Source: Ryuthela nishihirai (lineage: Eukaryota > Arthropoda > Arachnida > Araneae > Heptathelidae). From it: a stretch of DNA of 64,000 bases. A model generated the notes under the pieces. It did not search any database. It worked only from the letters and a program-made list of their open reading frames with translations, and was not told the DNA's origin. Position 1 is the first letter of the stretch, and every line of letters starts with the position of its first letter. Both the position numbers and the translations under genes were made by a program. Of this stretch, positions 11,990 to 23,363 are shown piece by piece. The stretch spans positions 27,318,707 through 27,382,706 of the forward strand of contig JAWZYU010000025.1 of the NCBI GenBank assembly GCA_038380435.1, written 5' to 3'.

Positions 11990-12570
11990 TAGGTGTCACT
12001 GTAAGGAGACCTATGTACCAAACCAATCACTTGTGATGATGCATAGAACCGGCCAGGCCTAGCACCTAATGTCTGACCCTGCCTTTTCGTGGTGCAGGTC
12101 ATTAGTACCTTTCAAAAGGGATACTCTCTTGTGGAAGGGAATGGAAGGAGAGGGCTGCCAGATCACTGTGGCTTACTGATATGGACAACTATGGCTACTT
12201 TTCTTTTTTCCTATCCTGCTGAGGAGTGGTCAACCATGCAGGGCCCTGGTGCTGACTTATTAAGACTCTGAGCTTGATGGTGGCCATCTGTTGAGGGAAA
12301 ATCTGCCATTGTGTTTTCTGTTTGCTTCTGGTTTGACAGTCCCAAGTGAATAGATTTGCAGGGTATGTTTTATCAGATGGTTGATAATCTTGATCTGAGG
12401 TCATTGCAAGTACCTGAACTCTTGCTCCTATGGTCATCTTTAAACCTTCATTGGAGTAAGTCTTCCAGTGCAGATGGCTTCAGCCTTTAGTAATGGGGGA
12501 ATGGGTCTTTGCCCTATGCCTGCAATTAGGGGATGTTTGATATTGTTGGCAGTCCCTTTCTCTTGTTTAT
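11990..12570 (+). other. Unassigned sequence just upstream of the LINE copy
   Basis: Higher in GC than its surroundings, with no motif recognised. It could be 5' untranslated sequence of the LINE that follows, but no second copy is available here to test this. Confidence 0.3.
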
Positions 12571-15285
12571 GTTACCACATGGATGACTGAAAATTTGAAC
12601 ATCTTTTATGATAAAACCATTGTTCCTAATCTTAAATTTCTCTTTTCAGGGAGGGAAGATAAAAAGCATTTCCAAGGCATAGGTTTGCTTCTCAGCAGAC
12701 ATGCTAGTGATGCACTTCTAGTATATGAGTGCATTAATGAAAGGTTTCTCACAGCTAAATTTCAGACAAGCATTAAAGACTTGAATGTTATCTGCTGTTA
12801 TGCCCCCACTGAGGATGCCAATGAGAATGAGAAAGATAGGTTTTACAGACAACTTCAAGATATTTTGAATTCTGTCAAGAAAGGAGATATTACCTTGTCA
12901 TACAATGCTAAAGTTGCTATAGTACTATATACAATGCTAGGTGACTACAATGCTAAAGTTGGTATTGACTCTGACCTTTTAGAGGGGTGATAGGCCCTTT
13001 TGGTATTGGTAGCTGCAATGGGCAATGTCTCCTACAGGTAAGTAAACTTAATGGTTTGAGAATAATTAATAGTTAATACAAACACTACGACATACATAAG
13101 TACACATAGGTTTCACCAGATGGGCTGCATAAGAATATGATTGATTATATATTAACAGCAAATGGGCTAGTTCTGTTAGGAATACCAGGTCTTACAGGGG
13201 AGCCAAAATTGCATCTGACTATTAATGTTAAAAGTGTCTTGCAACTTAAACTTAAAAAGTGTTGTGCTAAGGTTAAAAAATTTACCTTTAAAACTGAAGC
13301 TCAGTTATAGTTAAAGCTTACCATGATAAGTTACTTAGTCATTATGACAGTCATGGTTTGCTTACTGCTGAAGTTGAAGAAGAATGGGACCTTTTCAAAC
13401 AGACTTTTTTTGGAAACTAACAGTGCTCTTTTAAGAAAAGAGGAGGCAAAATGATTTGAATGGTAAGGCACTTGAGCTTATTTCAGAAAAAAGAACTGTA
13501 CGAATGTCCTTAATCAATACCCTACTAGTCCTAATAGAGAGCATTACAGAGAGCTTAATAAACATGTAAAGCATCAGTTTGCTACTGATAAGAATCTTTG
13601 GCTTGGCTTACAAAGCCAAGGAAGCAATTAGACAGCACAACAGCAGAGAGCTGTACCAAATATTAATGTTTTGTATGGTAGAAAATGGACAGGTGTGCAG
13701 GGATTGAAGGATAAACAAAGTATGGTTACAGAATCTGAGGATTCTGTCATGGCAGTGGGCTGAGCATTTCAGCGATGTTCTAAACAATTACTATGAAATG
13801 CATGAGCTGGGAATGCTTTGGTTACCACATGGATGCTGAAATTTTGATTATCTTTTATGATAAATGCATGGTTCCTAAAGATTTTACCAGAGCTATTATT
13901 ATCCCTATTTTTTTAAAAAGGTGATTGTAGTTCTTGTGTTCACTATAGAACTTCTGAACCTACTTTCTGTTCCAGGTAAAATTCTTTCCATGATTGTGCT
14001 TAGTAGAATTAAGAATCTGGTTGACAGTCAGTTACATGATGAGCAATGTTGATTCAGAAGTGATAGTGGTTGTATAGATTAGATATTTTCACTGTGGCAG
14101 ATTTTTGAGAAATGTTTAGAGTTTCAGAAATATCTGGTTACTATCTTAGTTGATTTCAAAAATGCTTTTGACTTTGTTGATCACTGTAATTTGTAGTTGA
14201 TTGTGAGATTGTTTGGCATACCAGACAAGTTAGTTAACATAATGAAAGTTCTCTATAATAACACTGAGTCATGCATGAGAGTTAGCAAGGCTTATAGTGT
14301 GTGAGTTGGTAAGGCTTGTAACAATTGGTTTAGCATTGCTTCAGGTGTTCAATAAGGGTGCATTTTGTCTCCTTTTCTCTTTAGTTTGTTTATTGATTAT
14401 GTTATGTGTACTTCACTGCAAGGGAAAGATTTTGACCCATAAATTGTCTGGAGACCTGGAAATTTCTGATTTAGATTATGCTGATGATTTGACCTTGTTG
14501 GTTAATGATGTTGATGAGATGATTTGTTGTTTTTTTTTTTTCATTGGGGCTGTTGATGAGACTGGTAATAGAGTTGGTTTAGTGATAAACAGAGAGAAAA
14601 CTAAAGTGATGAAAAGTGGTCAGGTAAATGGTGCTTCAGTCGCTTTGAATGGTTGCACCCTTGAGCAAATGTCTCAGTTTAATTATTTGGGAGTTATGTA
14701 ACAGATACTGGTAATGTGTGGCCTGAGATTAGCAGACAAATAGGGATTGCTACTGGGACTTTTAGTAATCTATGAGTGTGGAGAAATAGGCATTATCTTA
14801 CTAAAGACTAAAATTAGGCTGTATAATAGTTTGGTTCTTTCTAGGGTTAGTTATGGTAGTGAAACTTGGAATGCTTTGTAAACAAGATAACAGGAAACTT
14901 TTTGCTTTTGATTCTAGATGCTTATTTAGTATTTTGGGCATTAAGTGGTTCAACTTTGTAAGTAATGATGAGGTTAGGCAAACAAGTTGGTAACCTCCTT
15001 CAAGCAGCATATTGTGCAGAGAGTGACCCCGTTGGTTTGGCCATTTTGCCCTTATGGATAATTATAGATTAGCGAATAGGTTTGTTAACAGTGAGCATTA
15101 AAGGCCTTAGAAAGATGGGGATACCTAGGATGTGGTGGGCAGACAATATCAAACATGTCCTTATTAAAATTGGTGTATAGTGGCCAGGTGTAGCTCAGGA
15201 CAGATCTGATTGGAGAACTAAATTGCACAGTCTAGTTGGACCCCTGTATTCCATGGCTGTTTGAGGAGGAGAATGATATTTTAAA
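12571..15285 (+). mobile_element. RTE-like non-LTR retrotransposon, near-complete decayed copy (LINE-A)
   Basis: Plus-strand fragments appear in the order of a single endonuclease-RT polyprotein. Endonuclease pieces are LLLSRHASDALLVYE, NVICCYAPTEDANENEKD and GDYNAKVG (about 12690-12965). Reverse transcriptase pieces are FRSDSGC-like (about 14050), GCILSPFLFSL-like (about 14360) and LDYADDLTLL (catalytic YADD, about 14475-14500). C-terminal pieces are NREKTKVM, FNYLG and YGSETW-like. It ends near CATGGCTGTTTGAGGA (about 15255), the same 3' end as copies at 28421 and 53305. Many stops and frameshifts make it dead. Bases 12571-12626 duplicate 13820-13875, so the 5' side is rearranged. Clade assignment (RTE/BovB-like) is from memory of the motif style. 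Confidence 0.85.
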
Positions 15286-15359
15286 ATATCAGCCAGTGTT
15301 ATAAAAGGTTACTAGGATTGCTCACATTTATGGAATTTTCTTTCCGGTTTAGGAAATGA

Positions 15360-15665
15360 GGAACACTTTCTTGGCTGATTTTTTTTTTACCATACATTAC
15401 AAATTTTTTCTTTGGTTATTAAATTTTGATCTTTGCTAAGTGCCTCAGCCAAGATACTGAGGAGTGGGGGGGGGGGCTTTGAAAATCATTCAATACGAAC
15501 ATAAAAACTCGTAATTAAAAAAAATTAATTTTGCTAAAGAGAGGGGGGAGTAAACACCCTTCTTGAACTTGTCCTCCCACATAAAGATTGATATCTGTGC
15601 CAAGGAAGTACTTTTTGCTTCCGTATTCAAGACCTCAACATTTTCAGGAAGGAGTTTTTCCCTGG
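15360..15665 (-). repeat. Dispersed repeat E, copy 1, with conserved reading frame
   Basis: Minus-strand translation includes VEVLNTEAKSTSLAQIS, MWEDKFKKG and a FFNYEFLCSY terminus. The copy at 34755-35175 encodes nearly the same words in the opposite orientation, and a partial copy lies at 33590-33725. A poly-G/C run and a block ending in a LSAK-like frame lie beyond the stop. The class is unknown. Confidence 0.6.
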
Positions 15666-15875
15666 TTTGAGTCCCACATGTGCCAGCATTGATATTGATC
15701 TTTACCACCCACTTTGCTCTCTGTCAGTAGGGGACATCAATGGACTATCTCCTAATAGCTGCCCAGTAGGTTCTCTTCCCCCAACCTTCTCTGAGCCATT
15801 GGGGTCCTTGTGACCTGGCCATTTAGCCCATTGTGTGAAAAATGTGCCACTCAGTGGAAAACAACCGAAACAATG
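15660..15875 (+). mobile_element. SINE-1 copy, internally deleted
   Basis: Retains a damaged B-box (GGTTTGAGTCCCACATG), GTCAGTAGGGGACATCAATG, and the 3' block CCCCCAACCTTCTCTGAGCC plus GACCTGGCCATTTAGCCCAT. The middle third is missing. It joins directly to repeat E. Confidence 0.8.
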
Positions 15876-17300
15876 TGTTTTTTAGTCTTCAACAGAAATC
15901 TTGATTTATCCCCCCCTCCCTCCTCCTCGTATTCCATATATATATATACACACACACACATCCTGGTATTTCACCATTCAGAGAAACTCTGACCTATCAG
16001 CTGTATCATTGCATTTGGGATAAAAACTGCCTCTGTATTGTTACATATATCTTTCCAGGTAAAAAAGGCATTATTGATAAATAGAACTTTTATCTTGTAG
16101 GTCAGGACTACATATTTAGTACTTATTGTTGATCTGACTTTGAAAATTGCTTTCTAACAAATAATTTTGAAAGAGTGGCCAAAAGAAGATTTAGACTTGA
16201 ACCAGGAACAATTCACAAGCTAGTAATACATAGTCCCATATTTTCTAACTGTAGTTGCGATGAGTAGAAATTTTAAATAATTGACCAAAATGCAGATTTG
16301 TTTAAAAACAATAAAATATTTATTGAAATCTCAAAGTCAACAAAATTCCACCATAGGCTTAGAGAGGTGGATGATTTTACATTGCAATCATATTTTAGTA
16401 CACCAACTCCACTTAAACAATCTAAATTAAAGTTAAAATGACAGTTAATGTTATATCATTCTGGTAACCCTGGGAATCATCCAACCCAATGGGCCAATCA
16501 GATGCAATCCCCAGGAAAAAGACACTACCTGCTGTTTTAGTACCAATGAAGCAATTTCACTAAGAGCATCAACAGAAATGGATGAAAATGAATTCCAGAA
16601 TGATATATACAAACGAGGTCTAGCTGACATCTGTCAGACACTAAGTGTTTTCATTAGAATAGTGTATTAAAAATGAAAAGAAAAAATAATATCAGTAGGT
16701 CTGTGACCTATCAATATTCTCCTAATGGAAAAAGCGTATTTGTTTGTTAAAGATTTATTTCACTTAACCATTGAATACTAACAAATAATATACATTATGC
16801 CAATTTAATTTCATATTGTGCATGCAAAACTCTTGTGGTATGCAGTTTTATATATATATATATAAAATAGCATAGCTATTTTGGTTAATAGAAGCTTCTG
16901 TCTCACTTCCTAAAACCATAACTCACTTCCATAAACCATGTTGAATCAGTTGAGCTGAATGGATTTAGGAGAAAGAAGTCTGCTGTTAATGCTAGACTTT
17001 TAGTTAAGGTCATCAATATGTTCTGTAAAGGTGCTGGATATTGTTCTGTGTATGAAACCACAGCACTCATTCAAAGGATGGAGATTTGCAAAGCCCAGTG
17101 GCACCACCTGTAACCCAGAAGGCAAAATACATACAAAGAAAATCCCAGTTCACTGTTTGTGAACTGAAATTATGATTCTGGTTTAAAAATCTCAAATTTT
17201 GTTGGTTGAATTTATATTGTTAAGTTATGGAAGAATTGCAGAGTGAAATAAGTTATAAATTTTAAATTGAAGCTGAATCCCATTTTTTTTTTCTTTGCAG
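15876..17300. other. Intron sequence; acceptor for next exon at the end
   Basis: AT-rich with simple repeats (TA and CA runs near 15940-15960, a TA run near 16850). No gene or recognised mobile element. It ends with a TTTTTTTTTCTTTGCAG acceptor at 17300. Confidence 0.5.
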
Positions 17301-18087
17301 GGGCTTCAGAAACAAAATGTTATTCGTCCTCTTTTGGAAGACTGTACATCAGACATTACAGATGATAATAAAACATTAAAACTCCCAAATACATTGCAGT
17401 TAGTTGAGAGTGAATTACCATTATCTGAAGCAGAAAATAGTAGCAGATTAATTGGCATGTTTCTTTTTCGCCAAGTAATTTCACCAAATGATCCTGGTCA
17501 CAAATGCCTTTTATGTCAGTCTAAAAACACTTGGAAATACATTATGGAATTAGAAAAGCATTATCATTCTGTGCATGAACTCAGTGTGCAGCATTTTAAA
17601 GCAGAATTTAGTGAAAATGTGGTATTTGTTTGTGTTCCACCAGATGTAACAGAACAAACAACTCTAAACTCAGCTTGTAGGTTTTGTGATGTTACTCTGA
17701 AGAACCTTTCAGAAGTTCGTAATCATTATCCTTCATCTCACAGCAAAGCTGTTCGACTAGTTCCTGAAGCTTCAGTAATGGAATTAGGTTCTTCTTTTTA
17801 CTGTAGCATTTGCTCTCATGCATCAAATGATTTTCAGGCTCATCACAGACACATGAAAACTGTTCATCGTATGCAAACTTATGTATGTAAGTTCTGTAAC
17901 TTCTGTACTTCTAGACCAAATCGCCTTAGGACGCATGTTAAACAAAGACATTCACAACAACAGATTACACAGCAGCAAAATGCACAAGATCAGAATGTAA
18001 AGCTTAAGTGTCCTGCATGTGTGCTGTTTATTAATGGAAAAGACAATTTGGAACAACATATTCTAATGGCCCATTCTGTGCAAACAG
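17301..18087 (+). CDS. C2H2 zinc-finger protein, internal exon B: five fingers
   Basis: Begins GLQKQNVIRPLLEDC after the acceptor, in phase 0 with exon A, and ends in codon phase 1 at VQTG before a GTTAGT donor at 18088. After about 70 residues without fingers come five C2H2 units: CLLC...H...H (14 residues between the second C and first H, longer than usual), CRFC (12 spacing), CSIC, CKFC and CPAC, each closing with H-x3-5-H. Several have HxxxxH ends and no TGEKP linkers, more like fingers in chromatin or RNA-associated proteins than in tandem DNA-binding arrays; that is an inference. A Gln-rich stretch (SQQQITQQQNAQDQN, about 17955-17995) separates the last two fingers. Confidence 0.93.
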
Positions 18088-19667
18088 GTTAGTACCAGTT
18101 ATCCTTTGTTTAAAGAATATGAATTATGTTATATTAGAGTAGCTTACCATCAAATCCAGTATTGTGGACCTTAAGTCATTAATATATGCTGTTTTTAGCA
18201 TTAATAATATTTAAAAAGATTCAGATAGTCATAAACCTCTGGGCATAGAGGTTGCAGGCTTACAGTCAGTTCTGGATTTCCCATTGGACTCATTAGGCAC
18301 TAGCCTAGGGGCACATTATTTAAATTCTTCAATTTGTTGAGACATAACTGCAAAATTTCTCTTAATTTTAACTGGTTGAAGTATCTACAGAGAGCTATTA
18401 CTCTCTTTTCAAATGCCATCTCTTCTGAGAATCAAAAACAAATTTTAAAATAATAAGGATTTTGAGTCAATACACTTTATTACCAAATGTTTGGGATACT
18501 TCTGTGTTATATGAGTGGAAAATTCAGTTTCCAGAATTCTTTAAATAGTAAACAAATATTGCTCAAAATCTAGATTTGGATTTTTATTAAATGTTCTGTT
18601 TCTTGTGATATTTTGTTGCAAAATGCTTAATTCAAAGTTAGGAGCTTTGAATACAGTGTTCCACATAACATGGGAATGTCCCAATCCTTTTGACAATTTA
18701 GTGTAATTTGTTCATTCCCAGAGCAAAAAACGGAAGAAAACATTTAAATTTTAAATGACTAATTTGATTTTAAATGTTACTGCCTACTGATTGCTGCAGT
18801 TTATATATGTATAATATTAATTTATCACATTCATTTTGCTTTTTATTCAAAACTGCATTGCTTATCTCATTAAAATTCCTACATCCATTTCAATTACATT
18901 ATTTCAACTAATATCTCTCAAACAAAAAATTGCTGCACACTACCACTTTGTGTGCAAAGGTGCAAATCTGGCCTTGCTTACAATATTCAAGCTTCTTTAA
19001 GGTTGCAGACTGATAATATTAAAACTTTTTAAGGTTGCAACCTTTCTTGAGATTGCCAGTCATTGAAGTACTCACTGGGAACTTTCCTACCCTCAAAATT
19101 GTCACTATTCATATGGTTCCTCAATTTCTAAGTCACAGTCATAAGTCATAAGCTTATCGGTTTCATCCACTGTAACTGTATAACCTGGAACAGGGAAAAT
19201 TTATAAAAATCTGACCTGTTCTCAGTTTTTACCACAAGCCAGAGCAAAGGCATATATCAATGTTCAGAAGTAGATAAAAACATTTCCCTTTATTCTTAAA
19301 AAAAAGCATGTAAGGAAATTTAATGACACTGCACCTAGAGGCAAAAATAATTTTCTTTCTCCCCTGTAAATATTTTACTATTATTTTTTTCTAGCCTTGA
19401 AAGTAACAAGCTACACCAGAAAATTCATTCACTTTGGAAAGTAAATTTCTCCAGACCTGTGTTCTCATTTGTAAACATCTGCCACTTAAATAATTTTAAT
19501 CACCAAAGTACCTTGTTCAGATCCAGAACTCTGTAATATTATTTAAAGTGAAATTTAGGTCAGGTTAATAGAGTATATTATTTATTAGCAAATGTGTTGC
19601 CTGAATGTAAATTTCTTTTTTAGAATAATGAATCATTCAATATTAATATTCTTGATTCTACTTACCT
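18088..19667. other. Intron sequence without recognisable elements
   Basis: AT-rich, with no coding frame or shared repeat recognised. A short internal near-repeat of AAGGTTGCA occurs near 18999 and 19031. Confidence 0.45.
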
Positions 19668-19790
19668 AGCTGCCTCAGTGGCTGTACGGTTAGCATGTAT
19701 AGCTAAGACGGATGTTTCATTTTTTGTGTTTTCTTTCTGAGATCTTGCTCTCTCAAATCTTTTCTATGGTATATTAAACTGTTATGTAGT
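19668..19790 (+). mobile_element. Possible degraded SINE-2 copy
   Basis: The A-box-like stretch CTCAGTGGCTGTACGGTTAG is followed about 45 bp later by TTTTCTTTCTGAGATCTTGC and ATGGTATATTAAACTG, which follow the order of SINE-2 (GTTTTTCTGCTGAGGTCCTGCC, GGCATATTAAACTG). The B-box is lost. The match is weak. Confidence 0.4.
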
Positions 19791-20926
19791 AAAATATAAT
19801 ATTCCTAAGAAAATTGGCTGCTTCGCTTTTTCGTGCCTCTAGCTGCAAACATTCAACATTTTTGCTTTTAGAGAGCCTGCATTTTCCAAATATTTTTGAA
19901 GGATATGTTTTCAGGAAATAAAGTTTGCTGTTTTCTGACTTTGCATCCTCTGGTAGTGAAAATCCAAACTAATGAATGTTTAAGGAAATTTAAACAGTAA
20001 TATTTCATTAGTACTCATCCAACCCAAAAAGAATTTTTCATTTATCTCTTTAAAAAAAGTTGAATTTTACCACACCCTTGGGATAATGAGGCAAATTGCT
20101 GCTCTCAGTGCAAATCCCTTGCCCACAACATTTTACCACCTAAATATAATAATAATTGAGAAAATTGGTATCTTACTTTAAAATTATGGATTCTGTGTAT
20201 TCAACAAGTCTTTGATGTGCATATATGTGAAAGCAGAAAGAACTGGTGTGATGTTTTATCTTGGGGGAGAGGTTGTGAGTTAAATCCCCTTAAGGGCTTG
20301 AATAACATATTTTCTAAGGCAGCCTCTGAAAATCATAGTCTAAAACATGCCAAACCCTACCCAATTAGACTTGGACACTCCACATTTCCATATAGTTGAA
20401 GATCTGTTAAGTGAACTTTTCTGTTTGTATTTTCTAAAAAATTCTTTTAAGATAATATCTCACATTAGCTTTAACTGTCTATGAACAGGAGTCATCAAAC
20501 TTTTTACTGAGCTTACTTACCAGCTTGAAAAAGGATTCCATTTGTAGGTGGGGGGTGTAACATTGACATTAAACTACTTTAGGTGAAATGTGAAAGACCT
20601 TGTTTATTTTTAAGCAAAGAAATGTTATGTAACAAAATATAAAAATAAATATTATATTTAAAATACAATGTGTTGCATTTGCATCAGAAAATTTAAATTA
20701 TTTAGCCTACAAAGTATCGGGATTCTCATGATGCATGCAATTGTGGCCAAGATCATTTTTAATTCTTTTTAGTAGATCCTGCAGTGATAACAGATATATA
20801 TATAGGTCATGTTACATACCAAATGAAAGAACATTTCATTGTGAATAATGAAATGACTTCAAATTGAAACAAATGCCATTTGAATGTAATTTTAAAAAAA
20901 CATAAAATTGTCTTTGGACACTTTAA
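19791..20926. other. Intron sequence; fragment of repeat Y near 19985-20060
   Basis: Bases 19985-20060 resemble the end of repeat Y (ATTTCATTAGTACTCATCCAACC, then ATTTATCTCTTTAAAAAAAG). Otherwise AT-rich with nothing recognised. Confidence 0.35.
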
Positions 20927-20974
20927 CCCATTTCTTCCCAGTGTTGCGTGTACGCAACACTGGGAAGAAAGGGG
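20927..20974. mobile_element. 48-bp palindrome between TTAA sites (minimal piggyBac-type MITE?)
   Basis: CCC and TTTCTTCCCAGTGTTGCGT on the left are complementary to the right half, with one mismatch at CCCA/GGGG and a tiny centre. TTAA lies on both sides (20923-20926 and 20975-20978). CCC...GGG ends at TTAA are the pattern of piggyBac-type elements. No internal sequence remains, so the class is inferred from the ends only. Confidence 0.55.
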
Positions 20975-20978
20975 TTAA

Positions 20979-22965
20979 GGAAACTATTTTGCACATCTTC
21001 CCTTTAGTGGGCCTTCAAATAAACTTGAAAGTGTCATGTTAATGATCCTTGTTGCTCTATGGATTTTAATGGCTAGAGGTATTTTGTAGTTGCAAAATTT
21101 TACTGCCATGGAGGATTGTGTGTGCTATTTCCAGCAATATTACCTAATCATTACAAATTTGCCCATAGGTATCACAATGATCCACATAATATGATGCAAT
21201 AAGTATCCCTTGTCCATTTTCTGTTGTTTTATAATCCCTGCATCAATTTGGTCATGGTGTATGACTGAAACATACTACACAATGCTAACTTGGAAGTTCT
21301 TCCATTGAAAACAGATGGGGACTTAATTGGTAACTCACACATCATACATATGACCAAATTCTCATGAGAATTCAGGACACAAGCAACATGCAAAAACATT
21401 TGATGTGAGTTTACTGAAATATCATCAATTGTGATATGTAATAGTACAATTCCCAATCTTTGTGTTTCAGCTTCATGTCAGCAAAGTTTGATCTATTTTT
21501 CTTTCTTGTGGCTTCTTTCCCAAACCTCTTACTTTAATAATTTCATATGATTTTGTTGATTATTATTCCACAGTTCTCGTACAGCAACATGCTCTACTAA
21601 GACTAATCACTGCTGATTATTGCCTCTGTTAGAGCTAACAAAAGTTTCCCTGCAGGAACAGTAGCTAGCTTCCTAAACATGTGCAAGATGAGGTAATTTA
21701 TGATAATTGATAAAGATTTTGTATCACAATCATCATGCTTTTATGAGATTCTTCAAATTCTAAGTATTGTCCTAATGAAATTGTAATAAAACCACGGGTC
21801 TTCTGAGTGCATTACACATTTTTATGAAACCAGGAAGAGGAAGTATCTAATGGTAGAAGTGATTTCTGTAATCACACATCCACCGGTGATGCCTACAGAA
21901 GCGTTAACATCTGTATAACATTCTGATCCATTATGGTATCAATCCATGTTGAATTAAAAAATCTTATTTAATGAAAGAAATTTTATATATGTGTTTGAAA
22001 TATCCCTTTTTTATTCACTCAATTTGAATATCATACTGGGTAAGTCTTGCTTTTTATCATGGTAGTGATAAACTGTTTGGAATAACACAAATATTCAACA
22101 ATGTGGAAATGTGGCGATGTACTTCTTGTACACTTTAAATGGAAAATTCCAGTCTTGGTCGTCTTTCTACTTTCACATACATGCACATCAAACTGATTTG
22201 GTGAATGTGCTGAATCTGTAATTTCAAAGTAAGAAATACATAAAATACACCATTTTAGAAAATGCATTTTTTTTTCTGACATTTTTAAATGCCTGAAAAT
22301 TAAGAAAATATTTATATGGTCAAATTGATTTCCATAGTGATGATTGATGTGCAGGATGTCTTAAAGTATATGTACCAAAGGATCTTTTATTTAGATAAAA
22401 GTAATTTTTATAAATTATTTGAAGACTTGTAAGTTTTGTTTGATTCAATTAAGAAATTTCTATGTCACTAGTTCTAACGTCAGTATGTCATTTTTGATGC
22501 ATTTTCCAGTGCAATTGCAAAGGTGTAAGACAGCATCACATATACAAATTTCAACTTGATCTAGCATATTGAGGTAAAAAAATTGTTGGCTATGATTTTT
22601 TTGCCCAAAGGTTAATGCATCAGATACAAGAAAGTGACAGTGCATTACTATGTATAAAGGAAATCTATCCCCTACTTAATCCCTTTGGATTTACATTTTG
22701 TATTTTTTTTTTTAGAACAAAATGCTATTATAACAAACCAAGTGATATAGATAAGCTAAAATTTCTATTCTTTTCTACAGCCTTGTTGGGAAATAAATGC
22801 ATTTAAAATAGTTATTGACCACAACTAATGACCAGAAACACACAGGAAGAGGTTCATCATTGGAGTACAATGGGCAATAGCATCTGTAACAGAACTGATG
22901 GAACTAAAAGGAAAATCACCAGTTGTACAATTTGCTTCATTTAATAAACTTCTAAGTCAGTCAGA
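20979..22965. other. Intron sequence; no supported gene
   Basis: AT-rich. A minus-strand frame at 21229-21456 reads weakly like a fragment of a hAT transposase but lacks enough motifs to call. The rest shows nothing recognised. Confidence 0.4.
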
Positions 22966-23205
22966 TCATTAATTGGAGTAGTCCATTTAAAATTTTGGCA
23001 GGTATGGTACTAAAAGGGTTGAAGCATATTTAAATATTAAGGACAATAATGAAATATAATACTTTAATTAACTCTTACTGTGTTGCAGCTCGAAGAAATG
23101 CTTTCATCTTTACCATTCTAGTGATTGGAGAGCAGTTTTGCTCCCATTGTACAAGGTTGTGAAAAAGAAATTTTTTTTAATTGAAATCTGAATTTTTTTA
23201 CCCAT
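22966..23205 (+). repeat. Dispersed repeat Z, uninterrupted copy (empty site for SINE-1)
   Basis: Matches 26896-27034 plus 27421-27545 in order and orientation: ATTAATTGGAGTAGTCCATT, AGGGTTGAAGCATATTTAAA, CTGTGTTGCAGCTCG, TTCTAGTGATTGGAGAGCA and ACAAGGTTGTGAAAAA. The 15-bp CTGTGTTGCAGCTCG (23078-23092) occurs once here and twice in the filled copy. Confidence 0.85.
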
Positions 23206-23363
23206 GTTACACTTGACTTTGATTTCCACCATGCTTTTATAGCACTTTGTAGTGATGTAGAATACTAACATTGTAAGAAATTTTGTATACATTGGCACAT
23301 GCAATGTGTAAAATGCAGTGTTCATAATAATTTGGCCAGATAGTGTGTGTATATATATATATA

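Larger units (their letters stand above)
10610..11990 (+). repeat. Dispersed repeat X, copy 1, interrupted by SINE-2 and a pogo-like MITE
   Basis: The host repeat pieces 10610-10796, 10928-11129 and 11927-about 11990 match, in order, the complement of 35280-35700. Landmarks include ACTTGAAGCAAGA, TTTTGAGAAAAGT, GACTATGCAATTAA and GCTTAATTTTGGAAAACC. Copy 2 lacks both insertions, so the two interruptions are later events. No convincing coding frame exists, and the repeat class is unknown. Confidence 0.78.

Noticed and set aside
21229..21456. Minus-strand frame resembling a hAT transposase (IDDISVNSHQMFLHVACVLN)
   Set aside because: Only a vague likeness around one motif. The surrounding frames did not give consistent hAT landmarks, unlike 48190-49770.
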